A stretch of 64,000 bases of DNA from Sclerotiophoma versabilis (GCA_012274445.1 JAAROD010000093.1:2232001-2296000), one strand, 5' to 3'; shown: positions 44,967 through 54,170, counted from the first letter of the stretch. Program-made: numbers and translations. The notes: a model not told the origin generated them from the letters alone.

Positions 44967-47108
44967 ATGAGTACTACCTCAGGATCCCGTGCTACCCCTA
45001 GCAACTCCAACGCGTCACGCAACCGCGTCGACGACGACCTCGATATGGACGAAGGATCGAACGGAGACACGACAGCCTCTACGTCCACGAGTGTATACCC
45101 AGTAGCTAAGCCCGAGACCTTCGATGGTACTCGTGAGAAACTGGAAGACTGGCTTATCAAGTTCGACCTCTTCTTCATGTTCCAGGGAGAACGCATCCCT
45201 GAGGAGAAACGTGTGACGCTTGTCTCCACGTTCATGAAGGACCGCGCGTTCACGTGGATCAAACCCTTTATCCAGCGTTACCATGGAGAAGGAACGTCCA
45301 CCGACATCGACGCATGGATCGAAGACTTCGACCTGTTCAAGGAACAGATACGCCGAGTATTTGGAGTACACAACGAACCAACCATCGCACGTCGCGACAT
45401 CCAACGCATTAAGCAAACCACGTCAGCCGCCGACTATGCTGCCAAGTTTCAGCAGCTAGCCACGTACACCGGCTGGGACGACACCGCGTTGACAACGATG
45501 TTCCGACAAGGATTGAAACCGCGAGTCAAGGAGGAACTGATGCGGACCGCCGCGTCTACCGACGACTTTGACTCCCTGGTCAATACGGCAATTGACATTG
45601 ATGTCAAGCTGTATGAACTACAACAGGAACTGCGGGAGGACCCACGTGCGCGAGCGGCATCCCACACTACGCGCCCACCCCCACGCAATCCATGGCGCAA
45701 CAACCTCAACCGAGGAACCCGCGGAGGAAATCGCTACCAGCCAAACACTGGACGCCGGGTGCACAACAGCACTAGCAGCGGTTACTACGGACCAGAGGCC
45801 ATGGACCTGTCCAACATCAACAAGGGACCAGAACCGCGATGGAATCAGAAAAACAAGGGTAGTGATAGGAAGAACAAGTCCGGTGTGACTTGTTACGGAT
45901 GTGGCAAGCAAGGCCACTATGCCAAGGACTGTCGATCCAAGAACAAGGTGGTTCGACAACTCAACGTACTCACCCGCGAGGACGCGGATGCCGGTGATGA
46001 ATGGGAAGTTCTCACCGACGACATGGGACGTCTTATGGAAGACCCCGAGACCGGATCCGATGACGATTATATCGCACCATCCGATGAGGACATACGGAAT
46101 GTCCGAAGCCGAGCACCTACACCATACCAAGAGGTGGATGAACAGCAGAAGCATCTACAGGACCTGAAGGGACGACCATCAACACAGATGGGACAGGCAT
46201 ACGAACGAGGACTAAAAGTGTGCAAGCACAAGCAGCCCACTATGTCTCAGCGACTACGCGACACTGCCAGACAAGAAGCGGATGGAGGCATTATCTACGC
46301 CTCCGACACCGAAGAAAGTTGGTACGACACAGACATGCGTGAATTCAACGAACGTACAGAAGCGGAATTAGCACGTCAAGAATTCCGAGACAGCAACGCT
46401 ACCTTTCAAGAAAACTGTGATCGGATTACCAAAAGTATCGACAAGAGACTACAACAGATGGCACTTCAAACTCGCGCGGGGCAACGACAGGTCAACAACC
46501 TAAGTAAATCCCAACAGGATTGGTGGAAACACGATTTCGACAAACTCAGTGCTGGCAACCACGCCACACAACGGGAGCTCGAGCGACAAGTGAAAAACGA
46601 CCGAAGCAGGAACGAGCCTGACTTCGACAGGAAGCCAGCGTTGCTTCTGAACCCACGACCAGAGTACGCCTTGGACCACCGGAATCCAAATCATGGAAAA
46701 CTATCATGGACAGCGTGCGTATACAACGCCTGTCGCATACATGAATCAGAAAAACTAGGAAAGGGATGGTTCCCGACTCCTAGCACCACATGCAGGAGAC
46801 AATGGTACGATTGCAAGAACGACATGTGCGAGATGCACCTCTGGGACAAGCGTTCCGAGCTACATTTCCCGGGCACAGATGATCATCAAGCAATCGTATG
46901 CATGCAATTGGTTATTAACGGCTCCTGCTACAATCTACATTGGCAGCGTTGCCTCAACCCAAACTGCAAGCTGCACGAAGGTAGCAAGATCATCCATGGA
47001 TTCGGTGATGAGGAGACTTTTTTAGGCAAGCGCCAAAAGAGTGCTCCGCCGAGCGATCCCTTAACGCTATCGGGGACGGCTCGCTCATCAGACTGCCCAT
47101 CAAGTTAA
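44967..47108 (+). CDS. Gag of the Ty3/gypsy element
   Basis: 713-residue structural protein starting 18 bases after the LTR. Capsid-like region from 'AKPETFDGTREKLEDWLIKF' (about residue 49) to about residue 235, including 'FRQGLKPRVKEELM'. CCHC zinc knuckle 'CYGCGKQGHYAKDC' near residue 311 (C-x2-C-x4-H-x4-C). The unusually long C-terminal extension of about 390 residues has two further Cys/His-rich segments ('VYNACRIHE', 'CKNDMCEMHLWDKR', 'CLNPNCKLHEG'). The gag reading frame ends at TAA 47106-47108. The -1 frame opens into pol from the slippery heptamer at 47018. Confidence 0.92.
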   Translation: MSTTSGSRATPSNSNASRNRVDDDLDMDEGSNGDTTASTSTSVYPVAKPETFDGTREKLEDWLIKFDLFFMFQGERIPEEKRVTLVSTFMKDRAFTWIKPFIQRYHGEGTSTDIDAWIEDFDLFKEQIRRVFGVHNEPTIARRDIQRIKQTTSAADYAAKFQQLATYTGWDDTALTTMFRQGLKPRVKEELMRTAASTDDFDSLVNTAIDIDVKLYELQQELREDPRARAASHTTRPPPRNPWRNNLNRGTRGGNRYQPNTGRRVHNSTSSGYYGPEAMDLSNINKGPEPRWNQKNKGSDRKNKSGVTCYGCGKQGHYAKDCRSKNKVVRQLNVLTREDADAGDEWEVLTDDMGRLMEDPETGSDDDYIAPSDEDIRNVRSRAPTPYQEVDEQQKHLQDLKGRPSTQMGQAYERGLKVCKHKQPTMSQRLRDTARQEADGGIIYASDTEESWYDTDMREFNERTEAELARQEFRDSNATFQENCDRITKSIDKRLQQMALQTRAGQRQVNNLSKSQQDWWKHDFDKLSAGNHATQRELERQVKNDRSRNEPDFDRKPALLLNPRPEYALDHRNPNHGKLSWTACVYNACRIHESEKLGKGWFPTPSTTCRRQWYDCKNDMCEMHLWDKRSELHFPGTDDHQAIVCMQLVINGSCYNLHWQRCLNPNCKLHEGSKIIHGFGDEETFLGKRQKSAPPSDPLTLSGTARSSDCPSS
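47018..47024 (+). promoter_or_regulatory. -1 ribosomal frameshift site (T TTT TTA)
   Basis: Heptamer in the correct register: gag codons TTT (47019) and TTA (47022) preceded by T. Slipping back one base continues without stop into the pol frame. A possible stem, CGAGC with GCTCG, lies about 20-50 bases downstream. Its distance is longer than usual. Confidence 0.8.
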
Positions 47109-50100
47109 ATGGAGTAGTATTATCGGCACTCTTGGACTCGGGAGCACAGGCGAACTACATATCCCAGACAGCAATGTACCGAGCAGGTCTCGTACCACGC
47201 ACAAAGGAACACGCCTATTCGCTCCGAGTAGCCAACGGAGAATCAATGCCGGAAGAGCCGTATATCATGTACGAAGTGATAGCGGCCCCTCTAGAGATAC
47301 AGGGACACCACGAGGAACTAACCCTAGACGTCTTCGCAAAGGCCACGCACGACGTCATACTAGGACTTCCCTGGTTACGGAAGCACAATCCAGAGATAGA
47401 CTGGACATGGGAAAGACTTTCGTTGAGACGATGCAAATGCGGCACCAATGCATCGAAGCCCACGCAGCGCGCGCCGCGACTGGTGGATGAGAAGGAGATT
47501 AACAACGTCTCTTCGACACATAAGACGCGCCAAGATAGAGCGGTCGACCGTGTGGACAAAGAAAGCCCCTCCACGACGGTTAAGGAGAACAAGAGTGCAC
47601 CTCCTGGCATACCAGATGTGTATAGACAGTACGCCTGGATGTTTGAAGAAGAGTTATCCGCAAAAGCGCTACCCAAGCATCAACCTTGGGATTGTGAGAT
47701 TAAACTCGAGGAAGGGAAAGAACCACCCTTCGGGCCCATATACCAGTTATCCGAGAAGGAGCTCGAGATACTACGCGAGTACATCAAGGAGAACCTCGCG
47801 AAAGGATTCATTAGGAAATCCGAATCCCCGGCGGGATTCCCCATTCTATTCGTACCAAAGAAAGACGGCAAGCTGAGGCTTTGCGTCGACTACCGGAAGT
47901 TGAACGATATCACCATCAAGAATCGTTATCCGCTACCCAACATATCCGAGTTACAGGACCGGCTATCAGGAGCGAAGTTCTTCACCGCACTCGACTTACG
48001 CGGAGCGTACAACCTCATACGCATGAAGAAAGGCGAAGAATGGAAGACGGCGTTTAGAACCCGTTATGGTCACTACGAGTATACGGTCATGCCATTTGGG
48101 CTAACCAATGCACCAGCAGTATGTCAGGCACTAATCAACAATGTGCTGCGAGCACACCTGGACATCACAGTGGTAGCATATCTCGATGACATCCTAGTGT
48201 ACAGCAAGACACTAGAAGAACACAAGGTCCATGTGCGACAAGTGTTAGAATGCTTAGCAACCGCAGACCTTAGGCTAAAGCCAGAAAAGTGCGAATGGCA
48301 CAAGGAAGAAGTGGAGTTCCTTGGCTATGTCGTAGGAAGATATGGAGTCAAGATGAGCGAAAAGAAAATCCAGGTTGTAAAGGATTGGCCGACACCCACT
48401 ACAGTCAAGGGAATTCAAGAATTCCTTGGGTTCGTCAACTTCAACCGACGCTTTATCAAGGACTACTCCATGAAGGCCTTACCGCTCACGAGACTTACGC
48501 GGAAGGATACACCCTTCAAGTGGGAACAAGCGCAAGAGGACGCTTTCCAAGCGCTCAAGCAAGCATGCGTAGAGCCCCCCACACTAATCGCATTCAGGAG
48601 CGGCGAACCCGCACGCCTTGAAACGGATGCCTCGGATTTAGCATTAGGAGCATGCATTACTCAAGAACGAGACGGTCAATGGCACCCGATTGCCTACCAC
48701 TCAAGGAAGTTCACGGCACCGGAAGAACGATATGACGTACACGACAAAGAGCTCATGGCCATTGTCGATGCACTACAGCATTGGAGAGTATACGCAGAAA
48801 GCTGCTCAGAACTCACCATCTACACAGATCACAAGAACTTGGTACACTTCACCACTACTAAGGTTCTGAACCGACGACAAGTGCGCTGGTCAGAAATGCT
48901 TGGTCAGTACAAGTTCAAGATCCTGTATACGCCAGGAAAAGAAAACGGTAGAGCAGACGCGCTCAGCCGACGCCACGATCTCGCAGGCGAAAAAACAATC
49001 AACAAGTTCGCCATTCTCGGGGTTAACAAGGACGGGACATTGGGACCATCTCAGCAGCTCAATTTAGTGATGCAAGTTCAGCAGGAACAACGCATCCCGG
49101 AGCAAGTACCAGAAGAACTTCAGGAGGAAGTTATCTCAAGACATCATGACGATGCGCTACACGGACACCCTGGTATTACTCGCACCATGGAACTCATCAA
49201 GCGACACTATGAGTTTTCCAACATGAAGGACAAGGTCACCAAGTTCATCAGGAACTGCGTGCAGTGCCAACAGAACAAACATAGCACACACGCCAAGTAT
49301 GGGGAAGCACAAGCAATGGAACCACCAACGGCACCATGGACGAACATCACAATGGATTTCGTCACACAGCTACCACCCTCCAAGGACCCTGTCACAGGAT
49401 ACACCTACGACTCAATCTTCGTCGTAGTAGATAGATTCACCAAGTACGCTGAAATGATACCATTCAGACACAGCTACACTGCGCAACAGCTAGCTACGGT
49501 ATTCATCGATCGGATCATTCGCTACCACGGAATGCCCGAGTCAATCATCAGCGACAGAGATAAGCTTTTCACGTCAAACTATTGGACCACGATGCTTGCC
49601 GCATTGGGTACCAAGAAAAAGCTATCTACAGCCTATCATCCGCAGACGGATGGACAGACAGAAAGAACGAATCAGACCATGGAAACATACCTTCGGATCT
49701 ACAGCAACCAGGAACAAGACAACTGGGTTTCGCTATTACCCATGGCACAGATTGCATACAACAACAAGTTATCGGAAGCAACGGGCACGACGCCGTTCTT
49801 CGCGAACCACGGGAGACACCCAAATCTCTTTACTCGATCTCACGATTGCCCTATTCAGACGGAATCAGCAATAGCCTCAGCAGTTAGACTGAAGGAAGTA
49901 CACCGGAAATCACTCGAAAACATCGCACGAGCTCAGGGACGAGCCATTTCATATGTCAATCAGAAACGAAAAATAGCACCTCAGCTAAAGGAGGGGGATA
50001 AAGTCTATCTCCTCACAAAAAATCTCAGAACACGAAGAGCAACGAAAAAGCTGGACAAGGTCAAGGTCGGACCATTTTTCATTTCTAAGCAAATCAGCCC

Positions 50101-50404
50101 AGTCAACTATCGACTTGAGCTACCCAAGGATGCAAAGATCCATCCAGTGTTCCACATCTCGCTGTTGGAACCTGCCGACCCAAGAACGCCAATCCAGAAA
50201 GACTTCCACTACCAAGCCGACGGCAACGATGAATGGGAAGTCGAAAAAATAGTAACACATCGGAGAACCAAGAAGGGTATTCGATACCTAGTCAAATGGT
50301 TAGGTTACCCGGAATCAGAAAACACATGGGAACCTCCAACGCACCTCACGAACTGCCACCAATTGGTACAGAAGTACCATGGTTCGCAACAGACTCCTCG
50401 ATAA
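47018..50404 (+). CDS. Pol polyprotein (PR-RT-RNase H-IN-chromodomain)
   Basis: Expressed as Gag-Pol by -1 frameshifting, since the frame has no suitable ATG at its start. Domains in order: aspartic protease with 'LLDSGAQANYIS' (about 47129); reverse transcriptase with 'FVPKKDGKLRLCVDYRKLN', 'MPFGLTNAPAVCQ' and the catalytic 'YLDD' near 48179; RNase H with 'LETDASDLALGACI' and 'YTDHKNLVHF'; integrase with the HHCC zinc motif (49146-49275, ending 'CVQCQQNK'), the D,D-35-E core ('MDFVTQLPP', 'IISDRDKLFTS', 'QTDGQTERTNQTMETYL'); and a C-terminal chromodomain 'EWEVEKIVTHRRTKKGIRYL' followed by 'WLGYPESENTWEP' (50230-50345). No stop or shift. The chromodomain places it among fungal chromoviruses, which may target marked heterochromatin. 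Confidence 0.95.
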   Translation, partial: FFRQAPKECSAERSLNAIGDGSLIRLPIKLNGVVLSALLDSGAQANYISQTAMYRAGLVPRTKEHAYSLRVANGESMPEEPYIMYEVIAAPLEIQGHHEELTLDVFAKATHDVILGLPWLRKHNPEIDWTWERLSLRRCKCGTNASKPTQRAPRLVDEKEINNVSSTHKTRQDRAVDRVDKESPSTTVKENKSAPPGIPDVYRQYAWMFEEELSAKALPKHQPWDCEIKLEEGKEPPFGPIYQLSEKELEILREYIKENLAKGFIRKSESPAGFPILFVPKKDGKLRLCVDYRKLNDITIKNRYPLPNISELQDRLSGAKFFTALDLRGAYNLIRMKKGEEWKTAFRTRYGHYEYTVMPFGLTNAPAVCQALINNVLRAHLDITVVAYLDDILVYSKTLEEHKVHVRQVLECLATADLRLKPEKCEWHKEEVEFLGYVVGRYGVKMSEKKIQVVKDWPTPTTVKGIQEFLGFVNFNRRFIKDYSMKALPLTRLTRKDTPFKWEQAQEDAFQALKQACVEPPTLIAFRSGEPARLETDASDLALGACITQERDGQWHPIAYHSRKFTAPEERYDVHDKELMAIVDALQHWRVYAESCSELTIYTDHKNLVHFTTTKVLNRRQVRWSEMLGQYKFKILYTPGKENGRADALSRRHDLAGEKTINKFAILGVNKDGTLGPSQQLNLVMQVQQEQRIPEQVPEELQEEVISRHHDDALHGHPGITRTMELIKRHYEFSNMKDKVTKFIRNCVQCQQNKHSTHAKYGEAQAMEPPTAPWTNITMDFVTQLPPSKDPVTGYTYDSIFVVVDRFTKYAEMIPFRHSYTAQQLATVFIDRIIRYHGMPESIISDRDKLFTSNYWTTMLAALGTKKKLSTAYHPQTDGQTERTNQTMETYLRIYSNQEQDNWVSLLPMAQIAYNNKLSEATGTTPFFANHGRHPNLFTRSHDCPIQTESAIASAVRLKEVHRKSLENIARAQGRAISYVNQKRKIAPQLKEGDKVYLLTKNLRTRRATKKLDKVKVGPFFISKQISPVNYRLELPKDAKIHPVFHISLLEPADPRTPIQKDFHYQADGNDEWEVEKIVTHRRTKKGIRYLVKWLGYPESENTWEPPTHLTNCHQLVQKYHGSQQTPR

Positions 50405-50846
50405 GCCCGAGAGCAGCCCAGGTCGCAGGCGAGGCACACATGCCTATCGACGCCGCCGGACAATCCATCTCCTCGGCAAAATCCAGTTCTCCCGATTCGG
50501 CCATTTCATTCGCCATACACAGCGCCTTTTGCCGCGCGCGATTCTCAGCTTGTTTCAGAATCTTCTTATTTCGCAACAACCGCGCAATAACGGTTGCCAA
50601 CAAGGTTTCATCTTCTTCCACCTTCTTTTCATACTCTTCGCGAGTACGATCCAGCGACTCCCACGACATGTTGACACAAGGCTTCCCAGCCTTTGTGCAC
50701 TCAGCACACTTCAGACGCTTTGTAGCGTTCGGCATGATGTAGCACTCGTGGCCTTCGAAGAAACAACGGTTGCAGGGGACTTCGGCGGGAGTATTAGCTC
50801 GACGAATTTCTAGACCAAGTCGAAGGTTGCGGGTGTGAGAAGACAT
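50346..50846 (-). CDS. Antisense ORF with Zn2Cys6-like cysteine pattern inside the retroelement
   Basis: 166-residue protein on the strand opposite gag-pol, between pol and the 3' LTR, overlapping the last 59 bases of pol tail to tail. ATG at 50846. Cysteines 25, 28, 35, 47, 50 and 57 give C-x2-C-x6-C-x11-C-x2-C-x6-C, within the fungal zinc-cluster consensus ('PCNRCFFEGHEC', 'CAECTKAGKPC'). It lacks the very basic first loop of classical DNA-binding clusters. A charged, probably helical or coiled-coil stretch follows ('REEYEKKVEEDETLLATVIA', about residues 68-120). The rest is acidic/hydrophobic. Its promoter would lie in or near the 3' LTR read backwards. A degenerate counterpart exists in the RIP-mutated relative at about 55682-56060. 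Function unknown. A regulator or nucleic-acid-binding accessory protein is plausible. Confidence 0.75.
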   Translation of the reverse strand: MSSHTRNLRLGLEIRRANTPAEVPCNRCFFEGHECYIMPNATKRLKCAECTKAGKPCVNMSWESLDRTREEYEKKVEEDETLLATVIARLLRNKKILKQAENRARQKALCMANEMAESGELDFAEEMDCPAASIGMCASPATWAALGLIEESVANHGTSVPIGGSS

Positions 50847-50930
50847 CTCGACATACCGGTCACCAGATGCGGGGACAAGCTCGGTTTTATGTAAGCCCGG
50901 ATTCCAGTCACGTGGTTTGAGGACAAACCC

Positions 50931-50948
50931 AAAGGAGGAGGAGGATAG
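50931..50948 (+). other. Polypurine tract
   Basis: AAAGGAGGAGGAGGATAG immediately precedes the 3' LTR and is the expected plus-strand primer site (one T interrupts it). Confidence 0.8.
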
Positions 50949-51447
50949 TGTTACGATCCTGTGCGGACGAAGCGGCACAGTGATTAAGTAGCCAACCACA
51001 GCCCTCACCCATGAACCAGGGGCGGAGTCAGGAAGGATCTCCCTTTGTACGGTCACGTGACATGCTCGTCAACGAGCATGACACACGTGACTTGCTCGTC
51101 AACGAGCATCGTATGTTATCGCTCGTCAACGAGCAACGCTATGTATTTCATTGGACTGACCCTAGTCGCTCGTCAACGAGCATTACCCCATAGCAAGTAT
51201 ATAGTCAGTAGGAACACAACCCTTATGGTTCGTGTTCAACTTAGTCAATCAAGTTTGTCTTTGGAATCTCGACCCCAACTCTCGAGCTAGATAGTCTACT
51301 CTATACTACTCATTGTTACCCTCTATTGCCACGGTGTTTCACTAGGCAATAACCCCAACCCTTACGGACCTTCCTGTACCAGCGCTCATCCCTGAGAACC
51401 AATACGAATAGTGCTTACGAGCTTTGCTTGAAAGTACAACTTCAACA
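50949..51447 (+). repeat. 3' LTR
   Basis: 499 bp. No difference from the 5' LTR seen on direct reading. Palindromes at 51063-51078, 51093-51108, 51121-51134 and 51168-51181. Confidence 0.95.
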
Positions 51448-51942
51448 TATACCTACTTATAAAAACTCTATATGAATAAGATAAAGGCCTATATATTTTA
51501 ATAATTCTATACTGTTATAAATAGCTATAATAAATAGTATAACTAGAAGCTTATAAATTACCTATATATAATCTTATCTTATAAATAATAACCTTCTCTA
51601 TTACTATATAGGAAATAATACTAGGCTATATAGACTTTAATAAGTAGTTTCTTAACCTTTTTAAATATATATTTATATATAATTCTAAGAAGCGCATTAC
51701 TACTAAGGAAGCCTTATAATACTCTTATTTTAAGAAGTTACTTATAGATAATAGTATAGAGGCGTATAAGATCTAGCTAGAATATAAAAAGAAGGCTAGG
51801 TAATAGAAAGAAGAGTACTAGTACTAGTAGGAATAGCAGGACTAGTAAGAGAACGCATAAGCGTACTAGTAGGCCTTATACTAGCGTCTTCTCTATAGAT
51901 ATCTGTAGGCAACATTAAAGGCAGATAAATAGAGCCTAGGTA

Positions 51943-52155
51943 CTCTAAACTTAACTTCTACCTAACTCTACCTAACCTATACCTACGCTGGTAGGTACCT
52001 CTACTTAACCCCTACCTACGCTAGTGCTACCTCTACCTAACCTATACCTACGCTAGAGGTACTCTAACCTAACTTATACCTATAGCCTATACAATTCTAA
52101 CCTAACTCTAACCTAATATTAGGTACTCTAAACCTATTTACTAGCCTAAAGCTAG
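51943..52155 (-). repeat. GGTAGGGGTT-type repeat block, right arm
   Basis: Reads CCTACCTACGCTAGTGCTAC and variants several times. It is the inverted counterpart of 44288-44370 but longer, with about six degenerate subrepeats. Confidence 0.6.
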
Positions 52156-52379
52156 ATAGTCTAAAAAAGGTTCTTATAGAAAAGAAAGTAAAGAATAAAT
52201 AGAAAGTATTACTATTATATACTTATAATATTAAGTAGTATAGAAAAGCTAACTAGTAGAGTTTTAGCTTAAAAAAGAAAGCTAATATATATAATACTAC
52301 ATTTAAAGCCTACTAAGAATAGGTAGAGGCTAAAAAAACTACTTAGTATAAGCTATAATATAACTAGAAGCTCTTCTAA

Positions 52380-52620
52380 GAAAAGTAGAAGTAATAATAG
52401 TATAAGAGGTAGGTAAGAAAGAAAGAGAAGTATAAAAGAATTAAGGCTATAAAGGCTGTTAAAGTAGCTAAATATAAAGCTAAGAGAGAGTATTAAAAGT
52501 AAGCTTATAATACTGCTAAAGCTATATAATTACTCTAAACAGGTAAGTGCAAGGCCTTATAGCAGCTATAGTTAAATTTAACTAAGAAATATAGTAGTGT
52601 TACTGCGTGTAGTTGTCCTG
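52380..52620 (+). pseudogene. Possible C-terminal fragment of a pogo-like transposase
   Basis: One frame reads Lys/Ala/Arg-rich sequence (AIKAVKVAKYKAKRE, then a stop-broken AKAI...TGK segment), like the basic C-terminal tail of Fot/pogo transposases. Weak evidence because composition alone could produce it. Confidence 0.35.
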
Positions 52621-52805
52621 TTACTAACTAGTGTTTCTTAGCTTCTCTATCTATATATAATAGCTGTAGCTATAAGATTACTCTACTAAGTAGATTCAGG
52701 TAAGATAATCTGTTATATAGGTCTATAGAGTGCTTTACTAAAAAATTATATTGTTTTATTAACTATACGTGGCTTAATAATCTTACTGTTAGTAGGCTGC
52801 AAAAG

Positions 52806-52855
52806 GTGGTGGGGTGGCCTGTTCGCTGATCCGGCCCACGAGGTGCAGGGCACGG
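52806..52855 (-). repeat. Right TIR of the pogo-like element
   Basis: Begins GTGGTGGGGTGGCCTG and ends GGTGCAGGGCACGG, followed by TA. Inverted partner of 44077-44127. Confidence 0.85.
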
Positions 52856-53151
52856 TACCGCCGGAGATTTTCCGCCTCAACGCTACCCCACCTGTGCCGA
52901 CGTCTAGCCTTCCACAGCTGGAGTCGAGTTCGACTATTCATATACCCCTCTTTTCACGCTTTCGGAAACGTCCGTAATGGCGGCGGATGGCTGCCTTTGC
53001 ACTCAGGTGACAAAATTGGCCGCTCACTAAAAGTGACACTCATTGAGTTACAAAGAACACTACCGCATCGTGTCCGTGCACTCAACGGCGGTTTTAACGC
53101 GCGGGGTACCCCATCATCCCAAACTCCAACCCTACGCAACTCCACCAAAAT

Positions 53152-53912
53152 GTGTCAAATGGAGAAAGACCTTGCAAGAATCAACTCTCTGGAGTCTGAC
53201 GAACAATTTAGCTACTCCAGTACAGCAAAACAGTATGGTGTTTTGCGCTCGACTTGAATGCGAAGGCACCAAGGTGTTTTACAGTCCTAGGAAGCAGATG
53301 CCTCTAAACGTCAAAAGCTCCACCCACAACATGAGCTGTAACTTCTACGATGTATAGAGAGGCTTAACAAGTGTCATCTACCTCCTACACGAGAGATGAT
53401 ACAGGACTTATAGCTCCTACACCAGTGAGCGATAGCTGGGTTACCCGCTTTTTTAACCGCTGTCACATCCACCTCATCTCACAGTAGACTACTGGGATAC
53501 ACCGCAATCACTACAAAGCTGACTCAGGGGATAAACACAAGTTGAACTTTGACCCACTGCACAACCAAATGTACCAGTACAATACTATGGCTTGCCACAC
53601 ATACAACATAGATGAGGATCTTTGCGATTGGTTTACTGGCAGAGAGAAACACGTGTTTAGCAGACGAATGTGGCAGAAGAAGGAGGTTTCAACATCATCC
53701 CAAGATGGTAGTCGTGCCTGTATCACCCTCCTAGTGTGTATATGTGCGGATGGGGCAGCTATCCCGCCAGGCCTCATCTATCCAGTAGTTGGTGAAGCAA
53801 TACCCTCAAACTGGGTAGAGGCAACCAAGTCAGGGGAACACCCTGTAGTTGGTACAACATCGCCTACTGGTTGGACCAACGATAAACTTTGTGTTGAATT
53901 TAGAGGTATATA
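53152..53912 (+). pseudogene. Second pogo/Fot-like transposase, N-terminal half, truncated
   Basis: Fragments in order: N-terminal HTH ('MEKDLARINSLESDEQFSY', from ATG 53152), stop TGA near 53256, 'MRRHQGV', then 'LPPTREMIQDL' near 53380, a frame change, 'DSWVTRFFNRC', TAG at 53485-53487, 'HKLNFDPLHNQMYQYN', and the start of the DDE catalytic domain ('YNIDEDLCDWFTG', with the first Asp, then 'KEVSTSSQDGSRACITLLVC' and 'TTSPTGWTND'). Homology ends abruptly at about 53905 where RIP-mutated DNA begins. It differs from the fragment at 44169 and is only lightly mutated. Confidence 0.8.
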
Positions 53913-53984
53913 GATAGCTACTAACCTTTATAGTTAAGGTATTTACGAAATTCTTAAAGAGAGTAGTAATAATTATTTATAAGC

Positions 53985-54170
53985 TAGTATTTAGTCTGGT
54001 AAATAGGTAGGGGTTGGGTAGAGGTTAGGTAGTGTTACGTGCCTACCTCTACCCACGCTAGTAACTGCCAAGTAGGTAGGGGTTGGGTAGGAGTACTACT
54101 AGCGTAGGTAGAGGTTAGATAAGAATACTACTAGCGTAGGTAAGAGTTAGGTAAGCTTAGTTATTATATC
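53985..54170 (+). repeat. Third GGTAGGGGTT-type repeat block
   Basis: Starts CTGGTAAATAGGTAGGGGTT, very like 44300 onward, and is also followed within about 130 bases by an LTR of the same retroelement family. Confidence 0.6.

Larger units (their letters stand above)
44450..51447 (+). mobile_element. Full-length Ty3/gypsy chromovirus, apparently intact
   Basis: 6,998 bp with two 499-bp LTRs that look identical on reading, TG...CA termini, a polypurine tract before the 3' LTR, intact gag and pol in two frames joined by a -1 slippery site, a C-terminal chromodomain, and an extra antisense ORF. There is no sign of RIP, in strong contrast to the surrounding DNA, so arrival is recent or RIP is now inactive. 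The five bases flanking each end (GGTGT and TATAC) do not match, so the usual target duplication is missing. Confidence 0.93.
51448..52805. other. RIP-mutated AT-rich segment inside the pogo-like element
   Basis: Very AT-rich and TA-dense, with every frame full of TAG/TAA. It includes the right GGTAGGGGTT-type block and the presumed transposase C-terminal part. Confidence 0.6.
44077..52855 (+). mobile_element. TIR DNA transposon with pogo/Fot-like transposase fragments, split by nested insertions
   Basis: Inverted terminal repeats of about 51 bp bound the block: left 44077-44127, right 52806-52855, differing by about two positions, each flanked on the outside by TA (44075-44076 and 52856-52857), the target duplication of Tc1/mariner/pogo elements. 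Inside the left end is the N-terminus of a pogo-like transposase (44169-44290), and inside the right end a Lys/Ala-rich frame that could be its C-terminus. The middle is occupied by a second repeat family and the Ty3/gypsy element. The catalytic part was not found, so it was deleted or is unrecognisable. Confidence 0.75.

Noticed and set aside
50847..51056. N-terminal extension of the antisense ORF into the 3' LTR
   Set aside because: The extra frame has no ATG. The first ATG is at 50846, just outside the LTR.
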